NCBI RefSeq assembly: GCF_001420915.1
Contig: NZ_CP013021.1
Coordinates: 2,077,001-2,141,000 of the forward strand
Direction: 5' to 3'
DNA from: Agarivorans gilvus
GTDB taxonomy: Bacteria; Pseudomonadota; Gammaproteobacteria; Enterobacterales; Celerinatantimonadaceae
Length of the DNA: 64,000 nt
Below the pieces are notes generated by a model. It did not search any database. It was not told the origin of the DNA and worked only from the letters and a program-made list of their open reading frames with translations. Within the stretch, counting starts at the first letter, position 1. Each line of letters starts with the position of its first letter. Shown in pieces: positions 17,917-25,754 of the stretch. Position numbers and translations under genes: made by a program.

Positions 17917-19170
17917 ATGCAGAACTATAAAGGTTGGTTGTTTTTAGCTTCCTTGCTGTTATATCTGCTATTTGCCTTTGGCTTGATTGGCCTTACCCTT
18001 CCCACTTTATTTGCTTGGGGAGCTGCACTGCTGCACTGGCCGCAGCTGGGCGCCACCATCAAGCTCCAAGCGGGCAGTTTATTTGGTTTAGGTTTATTGT
18101 TACTAGGACTGGCTGCTAGCCAAGATAGCTGGTTGGGGCTAGAGCAAATTATGTCAATTAACTTGCCACTGCTGGCGATGTTTAGTGCGGTGTCATTCCT
18201 AGCCTTAACCAATTCAGACAAACCCGACGAACCGCTACCCTTAGGTAAAAGGAGCATTGCTAGTACCGCACTGGGGGTTAACCTGCTGGGTGCCATCATC
18301 AATTTATCGGTGATCTTTATCATGGGCGATCGCCTCGCTCAGCGTCGGCCATTAACTAATACTCAGCAGATCATCCTCACGCGCTGCTTTTGTGCCGCGG
18401 CCTGGTGGTCGCCCTTCTTTATTGCCACCGCGGTATCCCTTACCTATGCACCCGGTATGCAATGGTTGGATGTATTATTTCCCGGCCTATTAATGACTGG
18501 ATTAGCGCTGTTACTCAGTAGTGTAGAAGTGATGATAAAAGATAAGGGGGAATTTGCTGGTTATCCAATTAAAGCCGAAAGCTTACGTATTCCACTATTA
18601 CTGGCTTGTAGCGTTATGGCCCTGCATTTTGCCTATCCGGCTATCAGCATCATCTTAATAATTACCTGTTTAGCGCCTATCGCGGCACTCGGTTTCGCTA
18701 AAGGACCGTCCAAATTGGTAATAGCCAGAAATTTTATTCGCCATCGTCTACCTAACGTAGGCAGCCAATTTGTATTGTTTCTGGCTGCGGGAGTCTTCTC
18801 TGCGGGCATAAAATCACTGCTTAGCGCTTACCCTGATTTATTAAACTTACAAGACTTAGGCTTTTCCGCGTTGAGCTTTGCTCTGATCCTAGCCATGATG
18901 ATTATCGCAGGTATGTTAGGTGTGCATCCGGTGGTAAGCATTGCCGTGGCCAGCCCCTTGTTACTCCCCCTTGAACCAGACCCCAGCCAACTCGGCTTCT
19001 TATTTCTTAGCTCTTGGGCGATATCAGCAGGCAGTAGTCCACTATCTGGCGTAGGCCTAACCATGATGTCGCGCTACCAATTCTCCAGCCGCCAACTGCT
19101 GAAAAACAATTGGCACTACGCGGTACTGATGTGGCTGATATGCTCTGGGATGAACGCGCTGTTTATGTAG
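17917..19170 (+). CDS. Polytopic membrane protein of unknown function
   Basis: A protein of 417 residues, almost entirely hydrophobic, with roughly ten to twelve membrane segments spread over its length. Hydrophilic breaks occur near residues 105-115 (NSDKPDEPLPLGKRS) and 205-215 (VEVMIKDKGEF). The C-terminal half has GVHPVVSIAVASPLLLPLEP and WAISAGSSPLSGVGLTMMSRY. These helix-breaking re-entrant-like motifs recall ion or organic-acid transporters such as the ArsB/NhaD group. I do not recognise a family and assign no substrate. It is a lone gene between the ppc terminator and the Tae4 pair. Confidence 0.7.
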   Translation: MQNYKGWLFLASLLLYLLFAFGLIGLTLPTLFAWGAALLHWPQLGATIKLQAGSLFGLGLLLLGLAASQDSWLGLEQIMSINLPLLAMFSAVSFLALTNSDKPDEPLPLGKRSIASTALGVNLLGAIINLSVIFIMGDRLAQRRPLTNTQQIILTRCFCAAAWWSPFFIATAVSLTYAPGMQWLDVLFPGLLMTGLALLLSSVEVMIKDKGEFAGYPIKAESLRIPLLLACSVMALHFAYPAISIILIITCLAPIAALGFAKGPSKLVIARNFIRHRLPNVGSQFVLFLAAGVFSAGIKSLLSAYPDLLNLQDLGFSALSFALILAMMIIAGMLGVHPVVSIAVASPLLLPLEPDPSQLGFLFLSSWAISAGSSPLSGVGLTMMSRYQFSSRQLLKNNWHYAVLMWLICSGMNALFM

Positions 19171-19321
19171 CAGGTGCAAGGCACTAAAGTGAGTTTGTTT
19201 AAACAAAATCTAAACCTGCTCATTTCAAATTACCCGCTTTAGAGAAACGACCTTGCAATCTTTGCACTCTATTTATAATTTTATTAATATATCGAAGTTT
19301 TTTGATAGTAATGGATTTACA

Positions 19322-19762
19322 ATGCCAACGATTCAATTTGCAAACTTATGGAAGAACCACCCTTACCCTAAAAGCCCCTGCAATACTTCTCTATTTGAAA
19401 ATCAATGTGCAATTAGAATGGGAGTTGCTCTTGAAAAATCAGGTATAGATACAAGTGGTTTTGACAAGAAATTCCCTCAACGCCGATGCTATCCAGGGTT
19501 AAAGCATTCTCCAAGACACATTCTAGCAGCTCAAGAACTGGCCAGTTGGTTGGACAGTCCTCCTTACTTCTTTGGCACAAAAGAAATAATAAAAACCAAT
19601 AGAGCAGCAAAGCTAAAGCATCGTAAAGGGATTATATTTGTCCAAAATGGCTGGGGCAGTACTGACCACATTGATGTTTGGAATGGTACAGATATGAAAG
19701 GTGGTGCTCCAGACTGGATTGATTACGGCGATGCTATTTGGTTTTGGGAAATGAAATCATGA
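19322..19762 (+). CDS. tae4: Type VI secretion amidase effector, Tae4 family
   Basis: Predicted peptidoglycan amidase delivered into rival periplasms by a type VI secretion system. With the ATG at 19322 it has 146 residues (MPTIQFANLW), the family's usual beginning; a frame from 19253 would add 23 unrelated residues. The catalytic Cys29 sits in ENQCAIRMGVAL, and His116 and Asp118 in NGWGSTDHIDVWNG, the Tae4 pattern. Tae4 enzymes cut the D-Glu-mDAP bond of donor stems. It overlaps the next gene by ATGA, the arrangement of an effector with its immunity protein. No secretion genes lie nearby, and base composition is more AT-rich than neighbours, suggesting transfer. Confidence 0.85.
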   Translation: MPTIQFANLWKNHPYPKSPCNTSLFENQCAIRMGVALEKSGIDTSGFDKKFPQRRCYPGLKHSPRHILAAQELASWLDSPPYFFGTKEIIKTNRAAKLKHRKGIIFVQNGWGSTDHIDVWNGTDMKGGAPDWIDYGDAIWFWEMKS

Positions 19763-20166
19763 AAAAATTCTTTGTCTGCGTAATGCTGTTAACTTCTTAT
19801 ACCAACGCGAATGAACCCATGCTGCCAGATTTATCAGGCGACGATACATGCGTTATCACCTCCATGAAAAAAGTTATTAACACTCCTTTAAAACCCGATT
19901 GCACTTGGTCTATTAATATCGACGGTACCCTTAAAACAAAAACGATAAACGGCGCCGAAATAGCAGTGTTAATAGGAAAAGCAATATCTAAAAATGAGCA
20001 AGCAGAATGGAATGTTGAAAACTTAAGCCACTGCTCATTGCAGTCTATAGGAGTTAAGCTTGACAAGAATGGCAGTCCCGAGTCCGTCGGTAAACCATTA
20101 AATGGTTTACTAATTTGTAGCGAGCTACACATTGATACCAAGGTTTACTTGAGCTACTGGAAGTAA
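19759..20166 (+). CDS. Presumed periplasmic immunity protein for Tae4
   Basis: Small exported protein of 135 residues. The ATG at 19759 overlaps the tae4 stop and starts a signal peptide (MKKFFVCVMLLTSYTNA). The mature part of about 115 residues has four cysteines, in DDTC, PDC, SHC and LLIC, which could form two disulfides. The role is inferred from position, export and size, as effector and immunity genes are paired. It does not look like the helical Tai4 I know, with more strand-like segments (TWSINIDGTLKTKTI), so it may be a different immunity family. A terminator follows it. Confidence 0.6.
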   Translation: MKKFFVCVMLLTSYTNANEPMLPDLSGDDTCVITSMKKVINTPLKPDCTWSINIDGTLKTKTINGAEIAVLIGKAISKNEQAEWNVENLSHCSLQSIGVKLDKNGSPESVGKPLNGLLICSELHIDTKVYLSYWK

Positions 20167-20202
20167 GGTATGTTTCATACAAATTGTTGTTTGTAGCTAC
20201 AT

Positions 20203-20227
20203 AAAAGCCTAGCATTGCTAGGCTTTT
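20203..20227. terminator. Bidirectional terminator between the Tae4 pair and metF
   Basis: 11-bp stem AAAAGCCTAGC/GCTAGGCTTTT with a 3-base loop, with A tract on one side and T tract on the other. It can serve the convergent tae4 and metF transcripts. Confidence 0.85.
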
Positions 20228-20249
20228 TATCACTTCGCAGCATTAGCAG

Positions 20250-21152
20250 CTAAGCAGGTACAGCCGCTTCTGGACGCACGCCAAGAGTATGGCAAATGGC
20301 ATAGGAAAGCTCGGAGCGATTTAAGGTATAGAAATGGAAGTCTTGCACACCTTCACGCGATAATACTTTAACCATCTCTATCGCCACACTGGCCCCGACT
20401 AAATTACGGGTGGTTTGATCATTTTCCAAACCAGCAAATTGGCTATGCAGCCACTTAGGCACTTTAACGTTGGCGAAGGAAGCAAATTTCTTCAGGGTAT
20501 TATAATTCGATACCGGCAAGATACCGGGAACAATTTCACCTTCAATGCCAATGGCCGCACAACGGTCACGAAAACGCAGGTAGCTTTCTACATCAAAAAA
20601 GAACTGGGTAATGGCACGATTGGCTCCGGCATCCATTTTACGCTTTAGCGCCAACAGATCCGCTTGAGCACTTTTCGCTTCGGGATGCACCTCCGGATAG
20701 GCGGCGACCGAGATGTCAAAATCAGCCTCTTCTTTTAATAAGGCAACTAAGTCGTTGGCATACATTTGCGGTTTTGCCGCACCTTGAGGCAAATCACCAC
20801 GTAACGCCACAATGTGTTTAATACCACTTTGCCAGTAATCTCGGGCAATTTGGCGCAACTCATCGGGAGTAGAATCAATACAAGTTAAATGCGGTGCAGC
20901 TGCCAATCCGGTACGCTCTTTTATCGCCTTAATCACCTTATGGGTGCGGTCACGCGTGCCCGAGTTAGCTCCGTAAGTCACCGAAACAAACTTAGGTTTA
21001 AGGGTTTGCAAACGCTCAATCGAGGCCCACAGAGTTTGCTCCATCGTCTCGGTAGTAGGTGGAAAAAACTCAAACGAGACATTAATAGCTCGATTCAGTT
21101 CACTGAGACTTTGGTTTAGTGTTTCGATATGTTGTGCGTGCTGGAATCCCAT
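20250..21152 (-). CDS. metF: 5,10-methylenetetrahydrofolate reductase
   Basis: FAD enzyme reducing methylenetetrahydrofolate to methyl-tetrahydrofolate for methionine synthesis. I start it at the ATG at 21152 (MGFQHAQHIETLNQSLSEL), with GGAG six bases upstream, giving 300 residues. Readings from 21164 or 21173 would run toward the MetJ boxes. The FEFFPP, SVTYGANSGTRDRTH, LRGDLP, AAYPEVHPEAKS and ITQFFFDVESYLRF motifs are all conserved. A single gene preceded by Met boxes. Confidence 0.96.
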   Translation of the reverse strand: MGFQHAQHIETLNQSLSELNRAINVSFEFFPPTTETMEQTLWASIERLQTLKPKFVSVTYGANSGTRDRTHKVIKAIKERTGLAAAPHLTCIDSTPDELRQIARDYWQSGIKHIVALRGDLPQGAAKPQMYANDLVALLKEEADFDISVAAYPEVHPEAKSAQADLLALKRKMDAGANRAITQFFFDVESYLRFRDRCAAIGIEGEIVPGILPVSNYNTLKKFASFANVKVPKWLHSQFAGLENDQTTRNLVGASVAIEMVKVLSREGVQDFHFYTLNRSELSYAICHTLGVRPEAAVPA

Positions 21153-21167
21153 GACCTTCTCCATAAA

Positions 21168-21199
21168 AGACATTTAGACGTCTATACCGCTAGATAATA
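21168..21199. promoter_or_regulatory. MetJ operator (Met-box array) upstream of metF
   Basis: Four adjoining 8-bp units: AGACATTT, AGACGTCT, ATACCGCT and AGATAATA. The second is a perfect Met box (AGACGTCT) and its neighbours match at 4-6 of 8 positions, as is normal for cooperative MetJ arrays. It lies 16-47 bases upstream of the metF start, implying repression by MetJ-SAM. Confidence 0.8.
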
Positions 21200-21304
21200 A
21201 AGAGAAGTTCATCTTAGTCAATCTTGTTCAGCTTCAACTTAGCTTTAGATGAATTTTTTTCAACATCAGATAATTCATCCTTCTCAGCTAAACAAAACCA
21301 TTAG

Positions 21305-21796
21305 CTAATCCTCGAACGGCTGGTATTGGATAACATTAACCCACCACTCTTTGACTCCCGAGGGCGTCTTAACCAATACCTCGTCATCCACCTGCTTACC
21401 AATTAAGGCGCGCGCCATCGGTGAATCAATAGTGATATATCCTAGCTTGGGGTCAATTTCGTCGGTACCGACGATGCGATAACGGACAATATCGCCAGCT
21501 TCGTTTTCCAACTCTACCCAAGCACCAAAAAATACTTTGCCATTTTGCTGGGGGTGATGGTCAACAATCTCCAGTGCATCTAAACGCTTAGTTAAAAAGC
21601 GTAAGCGCGAATCTATACGGCGCAGTTCTCGCTTGCCTTCTTTATACTCGGCATTCTCCGAACGGTCGCCCAGAGCAGCCGCTTCCGATACCGCTTGGGT
21701 TACTTCAGGACGCTTAACCTTCCAAAGGTATTTGAGTTCTTGGTCAAGTTTATGCCAGCCGGCACGAGTAATAAGATTGGATTTCATGGTGCTCAT
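21305..21796 (-). CDS. greB: Transcription elongation factor GreB
   Basis: Stimulates RNA cleavage in backtracked RNA polymerase. It has 163 residues. The N-terminal coiled coil (RPEVTQAVSEAAALGDRSENAEY) contains the acidic tip, and the C-terminal FKBP-like domain has VFFGAWVELENEAGD and ITIDSPMARALIGK. The spacing and the KVFFGAWVE segment favour GreB over GreA. The start may be the ATG at 21796 or at 21787; neither has a clear ribosome site. It sits just after the terminator of the LacI-type gene. Confidence 0.93.
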   Translation of the reverse strand: MSTMKSNLITRAGWHKLDQELKYLWKVKRPEVTQAVSEAAALGDRSENAEYKEGKRELRRIDSRLRFLTKRLDALEIVDHHPQQNGKVFFGAWVELENEAGDIVRYRIVGTDEIDPKLGYITIDSPMARALIGKQVDDEVLVKTPSGVKEWWVNVIQYQPFED

Positions 21797-21803
21797 AGAA
21801 AAA

Positions 21804-21836
21804 GGCCTGAATCGTCAATTATAAACGACTCAGGCC
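21804..21836 (-). terminator. Terminator of the LacI-family gene
   Basis: Read on the minus strand: GGCCTGAGTCGT, a 9-base loop containing TATAATT, ACGATTCAGGCC, then TTTTT. There is one G-U pair in a 12-bp stem. It ends only seven bases before the greB start. Confidence 0.85.
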
Positions 21837-21854
21837 CAACAATAACCAGCTTAA

Positions 21855-22913
21855 TTAACCCACCCTAGCTTGAGTGGTTTCGCGTTTAACCAGCTCAATA
21901 GGAGGAATACGGAAGTTATGAGCTTCGCCGCCATTTAACATGTCTAAAATGGTTAATGCCGCCGCATAGCCTGTATCAAAAATTGGCTGACGCACGGTAG
22001 TTAGCGGCGGAATAAAGAAAGCCGAGCTGGGAATATCATCAAAGCCAATTACCGACACCCGCTCTGGCACCGCTCGCTTCGCTTGATATAAAGCCTGCAT
22101 AGCTCCATAAGCAGTTAAATCATTTGCCGCAAAAATAGCAGTAAATGGACGCTTACTGGCTAACAAACGCTGCACTGCGTCGAAGCCCCCCTGTTCGGTA
22201 AAGTCCCCTTGCTCAACTAGCTGTAATTTCACTGGCAAGCCTGCATGCTCCATAGCTTGGCAGTAGCCCTCGTAACGCTGCTGAGTATCGGGGTGACCTT
22301 TGGCCCCTTTAATGTGCACAATATCTTGATGGCCAAGTTGAATCAGGTGGTTAGTGGCCATGTAAGCGCCCACCGAGTTTTCGATTTTAATCGAACGCAA
22401 ACGCGGCGATTCTAAAGCCCGCCCTAAGGCAACTATCGGCCGTTTTTTTGAAAATTCAAGCAGTTGTTCATCACTTAACCCACCGGTGACGATGATGATG
22501 CCATCCACCGAGCGCGACAAGAGCAACTGCATCGACTCCATCTCTTCTTCACTATTCCAGTGGCCAGTAACAATGATATGAGAATAGCCCTGAGCGAGTA
22601 ACACCTCTTCGATGCCGTTTAGGATAGATGAATAGAAAGGGCTGTCGGGATCTTGCACCAATACACCAATGGTCATAGTTCGGCTGCTGGAACTTACTCC
22701 CGTTTGCTGCCCTGGTTTATAGCCTAACTCGGCCATCGCAGCTTGAATTTGCTTGCGCTTAGCATCTGATACATAGGTAGTCTGGTTCATAAACCGAGAT
22801 ACTGTACTAGGTGATACTCCGGCTAAGGCTGCGACATCGTATACGGTTGAACGCTGTCCTACTTTATTTTTATCTTTCACGTTTATTCTCTGACAACTAA
22901 CTCGAGTCCGCAT
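21855..22913 (-). CDS. LacI-family transcription regulator
   Basis: Sugar-responsive repressor of 352 residues. The helix-turn-helix near residues 22-45 reads STVYDVAALAGVSPSTVSRF, followed by the hinge helix region and a periplasmic-binding-protein-like core (TIGVLVQDPDSPFYSSIL, IVTGGLSDEQLL, FAANDLTAYGAMQAL, VSVIGFDDIP). The start at 22913 has AGAGAG upstream; an in-frame GTG 11 codons later is possible. It lies beside the GH9 glucanase gene on the same strand, with CG-centred palindromes upstream of that gene. I infer it controls glucan use. Confidence 0.9.
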   Translation of the reverse strand: MRTRVSCQRINVKDKNKVGQRSTVYDVAALAGVSPSTVSRFMNQTTYVSDAKRKQIQAAMAELGYKPGQQTGVSSSSRTMTIGVLVQDPDSPFYSSILNGIEEVLLAQGYSHIIVTGHWNSEEEMESMQLLLSRSVDGIIIVTGGLSDEQLLEFSKKRPIVALGRALESPRLRSIKIENSVGAYMATNHLIQLGHQDIVHIKGAKGHPDTQQRYEGYCQAMEHAGLPVKLQLVEQGDFTEQGGFDAVQRLLASKRPFTAIFAANDLTAYGAMQALYQAKRAVPERVSVIGFDDIPSSAFFIPPLTTVRQPIFDTGYAAALTILDMLNGGEAHNFRIPPIELVKRETTQARVG

Positions 22914-22988
22914 TTTATCTCTCTTTTTTTTACATGCCTATAACAGTCGGTAACAGAAGAGATAAAACTTCCTACGACCACTATATAC

Positions 22989-23013
22989 GTGAAATGCTTA
23001 AAGCACTTGTTTC
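22989..23013. promoter_or_regulatory. Possible auto-operator of the LacI-type gene
   Basis: Sequence in the upstream gap with GTGAAATGCTT followed by AAGCACTTGTTTCA. It has an internal 5-bp inverted repeat (TGCTT/AAGCA) and outer TGAAA/TTTCA. It resembles the sites before the GH9 gene but is less regular. Confidence 0.3.
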
Positions 23014-23110
23014 AAATAAAATTGAGCGATAGAACACAGTAACAGATCACATTCTTACGCTCTTATTTTTACAACATCTATGATTAAAACTCAAAAAAAC
23101 AAGCAAGAAA

Positions 23111-23129
23111 GGCCAGCAATAAGCTGGCC
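23111..23129 (-). terminator. Terminator of the GH9 gene
   Basis: 7-bp GC-rich stem GGCCAGC/GCTGGCC with a 5-base loop. On the minus strand it is followed by TTTCTTGCTTG and a T run, 27 bases after the stop of the glucanase gene. Confidence 0.75.
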
Positions 23130-23155
23130 CATATTATTAACTTTTTTCTTAGTAA

Positions 23156-25486
23156 CTACTTCAAACGATGCTCATCTAATACCGTTGTAACCCACACTAA
23201 GGGAGCATTCCAGTTAATGGTAATTTCATTTAGCGACCATGCACCAATCTCATCGGCCCAACAGGTTTGACCAATACAATTACCTTTTAAACCTGCCGCA
23301 ATCGGGTCACTAAAGGACATCGAGTTAGGTCCACCTGATAGAGCACCCGGAGCCGGTTTTGGCGATTTAGCATCGGCTTGATGCGCCCAAAAACGGTGAT
23401 GAGGATTCTTCAATGGATTGCTACCATAACCAGAGATATAAGACTGGTCGAGTGGGTTGCGTCCTAACAGGTAATCCATAGCATGTACTAAGGTTTGCAT
23501 GTACTTGCTATCACCGCTGAAGTCACTAGCGTAGGTAAGGAAAATACCACGCTTAGCCAAGTTTGAGTTAGAGCCCCAAGGGTATTGCTCAGCGGTATAA
23601 GGAATATGGTAACCCTCATTCGCCAACTGTTTATAATAACCTTCGGCAGCGGCAACAATGTTAGCTCGCACTTTCTCTCTACTCGCCTCATCAAGCGGGC
23701 TAGGCACTACGGCCAAGCTTAGGTTACCTGCGGGGCTTAGACCTGCCCACCACAAATCACCATCGGCAGTTTCATTACCAGCAGGAGCCGTTAAGAAGTA
23801 AGGTGAAGCTTTGATGTAATCAAAGTATTCAGCTTGCTCGGTAGTAATAAACAGTTCCGCTGCAGCCCAATAAAACTCATCGCTTACATCGACATCATCA
23901 TAAGGGCCTGAACCGGTAAAGTTATCATAAGCATATACCTCAGGATGCTGATTAGCCGCTTTCCAAGCTCGCTCCGCGGCGCTTAAACATTGTGCAGAAA
24001 AGTCGGCATCAATGTCTTTCCAAATCCGCGCACATTGAGCAGCAGTAGCCGCCAAGTTTAAGGTAGCCGCAGTACTAGGCTGCCCTACATAACGTTTCAT
24101 TGGATCTTTATGTGGAGGCATCGGCATGCCAGTCCAGTTTTCATCCGCCACTTTATGGAAGACCATACCAGAGGCATCAATTTCGCTTAACTTAAGATCA
24201 CTCAGGTTCTCTCGCTGATTACCCACAGGTACAGAGACTTTGCTTCCGTCTGGAATTTGCATAGCCAACATAAATTCCATGTTCCAGCGTGCTTCGTCGA
24301 GTAAGTCGTTCACTCCATTGCCGGCTTCTGGAATGGCTTGGCTACCATCAGGGAAAGGTTCTGTCGCTCCTTCAATAAATTGTGAGCGTTCGAATAGATT
24401 CATTAGAGTCCAAGTACTGATGCCACCATTCACCACATACTTACCGTGGTCACCAGCATCGTACCAGCCGCCTGTCACATCCATGGTTAAATCACAACCA
24501 GGCCATTTGTTACCTTTGGCATCGGTCTTATCAAAACAACTCACCACGTCAGGAACATGTCCAGCAGGACGTGCCAAATCTGGGCGGCGCACGTAGTCGG
24601 CTTTAATCTCTATACCGCTACGGTTGTTATAAAAGTAAGCCAGTGCGTCATGTTTCAACTCGCTGTATATATCGTCTGCAATTCTAAATGGGTGACTAGT
24701 TTTGCCATCCACTTCTAACACCAAGTTTTGGTGCTTGCTGGTTAAGGCTGAAAAATCTGCCTGATGAACCAACTCGCCAGAAGCAGCATTTAGGCCAAAT
24801 ACCTTGGTTTTTCCCGCTAATAGATAATTGCCTTGCTCATCTTTAACTCGCCAAACTCGCGGTTGTTTACTGTCATTTTGAATAACCGCTATTTTTTCAG
24901 ACTTAGGGAAAAAGCCGATTTGGTTTAAGCGAATAGTCGGAATTTTGTTAACAACAACAAAAGACTTACCCTTCAACGAAATGTCGCTAAAGCAAAGCAC
25001 GGCTGGCTTTTGCGCCCCTAATTGAAACTGAAACTCAGTTTTGGGGTCGCTGGCCATTTCTTGAGTAAATTTGAAACTAAAAGCTTTAGGCTCAGTTCCA
25101 ATCTTTAACTGCTTATTGAAAAACTGGGTGTAAGGTGCTCCATTGTGCTGAATAAGAGCCGTAAAAGCCGTGTTTTTATCAGCACGGGCGACAAAGTCAA
25201 TGCTGTAATCTTGGCCTTTCTCTAAACCAAAGCCACGTTGACCCATAATAACGTCCCACGGATTACTTCCGGCACGTTTAATATCCATGCAGGCTTCGCC
25301 GTCTTTCACCGTTAATTCAGCACCACTTGACCACCAGCCAGTGGTTCCGTTACTAAAATCAGTGTTGCTGAGCATTTCAGGGGAAGCGACCGCCACCGCA
25401 GAGGCGCTCACCAAACTCATCAAAGCAATGCTTTGACTAATGCGGTTTAAACTAAATCGAATAATAGGTGTGCGATTAACGCCCAT
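23156..25486 (-). CDS. Secreted GH9 endoglucanase with N-terminal carbohydrate-binding-like domain
   Basis: Glycoside hydrolase family 9 enzyme cutting beta-1,4-glucans. I start it at the ATG at 25486 (MGVNRTPIIRF), with AAGGAG six bases upstream, giving 776 residues. A signal peptide (about 1-35, ending AVAVASPE) is followed by a CBM4/9-like jelly-roll domain (about 35-180), an Ig-like cellulase N-domain (about 185-280) and the (alpha/alpha)6 catalytic domain. The catalytic base pair is in GGWYDAGDHGKY (Asp343, Asp346), and the acid is Glu754 in NEITINWNAP. GANPLDQSYISGYG-like features (GRNPLDQSYISGYG) are present. Regulated probably by the neighbouring LacI-type protein. Confidence 0.93.
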   Translation of the reverse strand: MGVNRTPIIRFSLNRISQSIALMSLVSASAVAVASPEMLSNTDFSNGTTGWWSSGAELTVKDGEACMDIKRAGSNPWDVIMGQRGFGLEKGQDYSIDFVARADKNTAFTALIQHNGAPYTQFFNKQLKIGTEPKAFSFKFTQEMASDPKTEFQFQLGAQKPAVLCFSDISLKGKSFVVVNKIPTIRLNQIGFFPKSEKIAVIQNDSKQPRVWRVKDEQGNYLLAGKTKVFGLNAASGELVHQADFSALTSKHQNLVLEVDGKTSHPFRIADDIYSELKHDALAYFYNNRSGIEIKADYVRRPDLARPAGHVPDVVSCFDKTDAKGNKWPGCDLTMDVTGGWYDAGDHGKYVVNGGISTWTLMNLFERSQFIEGATEPFPDGSQAIPEAGNGVNDLLDEARWNMEFMLAMQIPDGSKVSVPVGNQRENLSDLKLSEIDASGMVFHKVADENWTGMPMPPHKDPMKRYVGQPSTAATLNLAATAAQCARIWKDIDADFSAQCLSAAERAWKAANQHPEVYAYDNFTGSGPYDDVDVSDEFYWAAAELFITTEQAEYFDYIKASPYFLTAPAGNETADGDLWWAGLSPAGNLSLAVVPSPLDEASREKVRANIVAAAEGYYKQLANEGYHIPYTAEQYPWGSNSNLAKRGIFLTYASDFSGDSKYMQTLVHAMDYLLGRNPLDQSYISGYGSNPLKNPHHRFWAHQADAKSPKPAPGALSGGPNSMSFSDPIAAGLKGNCIGQTCWADEIGAWSLNEITINWNAPLVWVTTVLDEHRLK

Positions 25487-25604
25487 TTCGGTCTCCTTGA
25501 ACTGAGGCATTGAAAACTACGTAGCACTCTAAAGCAACGCAGTTGATTTGGGCGAAATTTAGCTCACATATCCATGACTAAACACCTGAAACAGAACAAA
25601 TCTA

Positions 25605-25649
25605 TGAAGCGCTTATGAAAAAAATTTCATTTCGTGAAACGCTTTTCAC
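25605..25649. promoter_or_regulatory. Probable LacI-type operators upstream of the GH9 gene
   Basis: TGAAGCGCTTATGA at 25605-25618 and GTGAAACGCTTTTCAC at 25634-25649 (seven of eight arm positions pair). Both have the central CG typical of LacI-family sites. They are about 29-30 bases apart, three helical turns. Between them is an AT-centred TGAAA/TTTCA repeat. Likely binding sites for the regulator at 21855-22913. Confidence 0.55.
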
Positions 25650-25754
25650 AGAATAATATTTGCAGCTAGTGATTTTTCTACTTGATGCCATTTAAGAAGC
25701 CTCTAAGATAGGAGCATTTGCTGCCACAACAACTGACTCATCATTAGCAAACCT

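Noticed and set aside
19192..19210. TTTGTTTAAACAAA-type palindrome before tae4 as an attachment site or inverted repeat of an element.
   Set aside because: It is single, short and AT-rich, with no matching copy beyond the pair.
21855..22913. LacI-family gene as PurR or CytR.
   Set aside because: It lies beside a GH9 glucanase and not in a purine or nucleoside context, and the core shows no features I can tie to those regulators.
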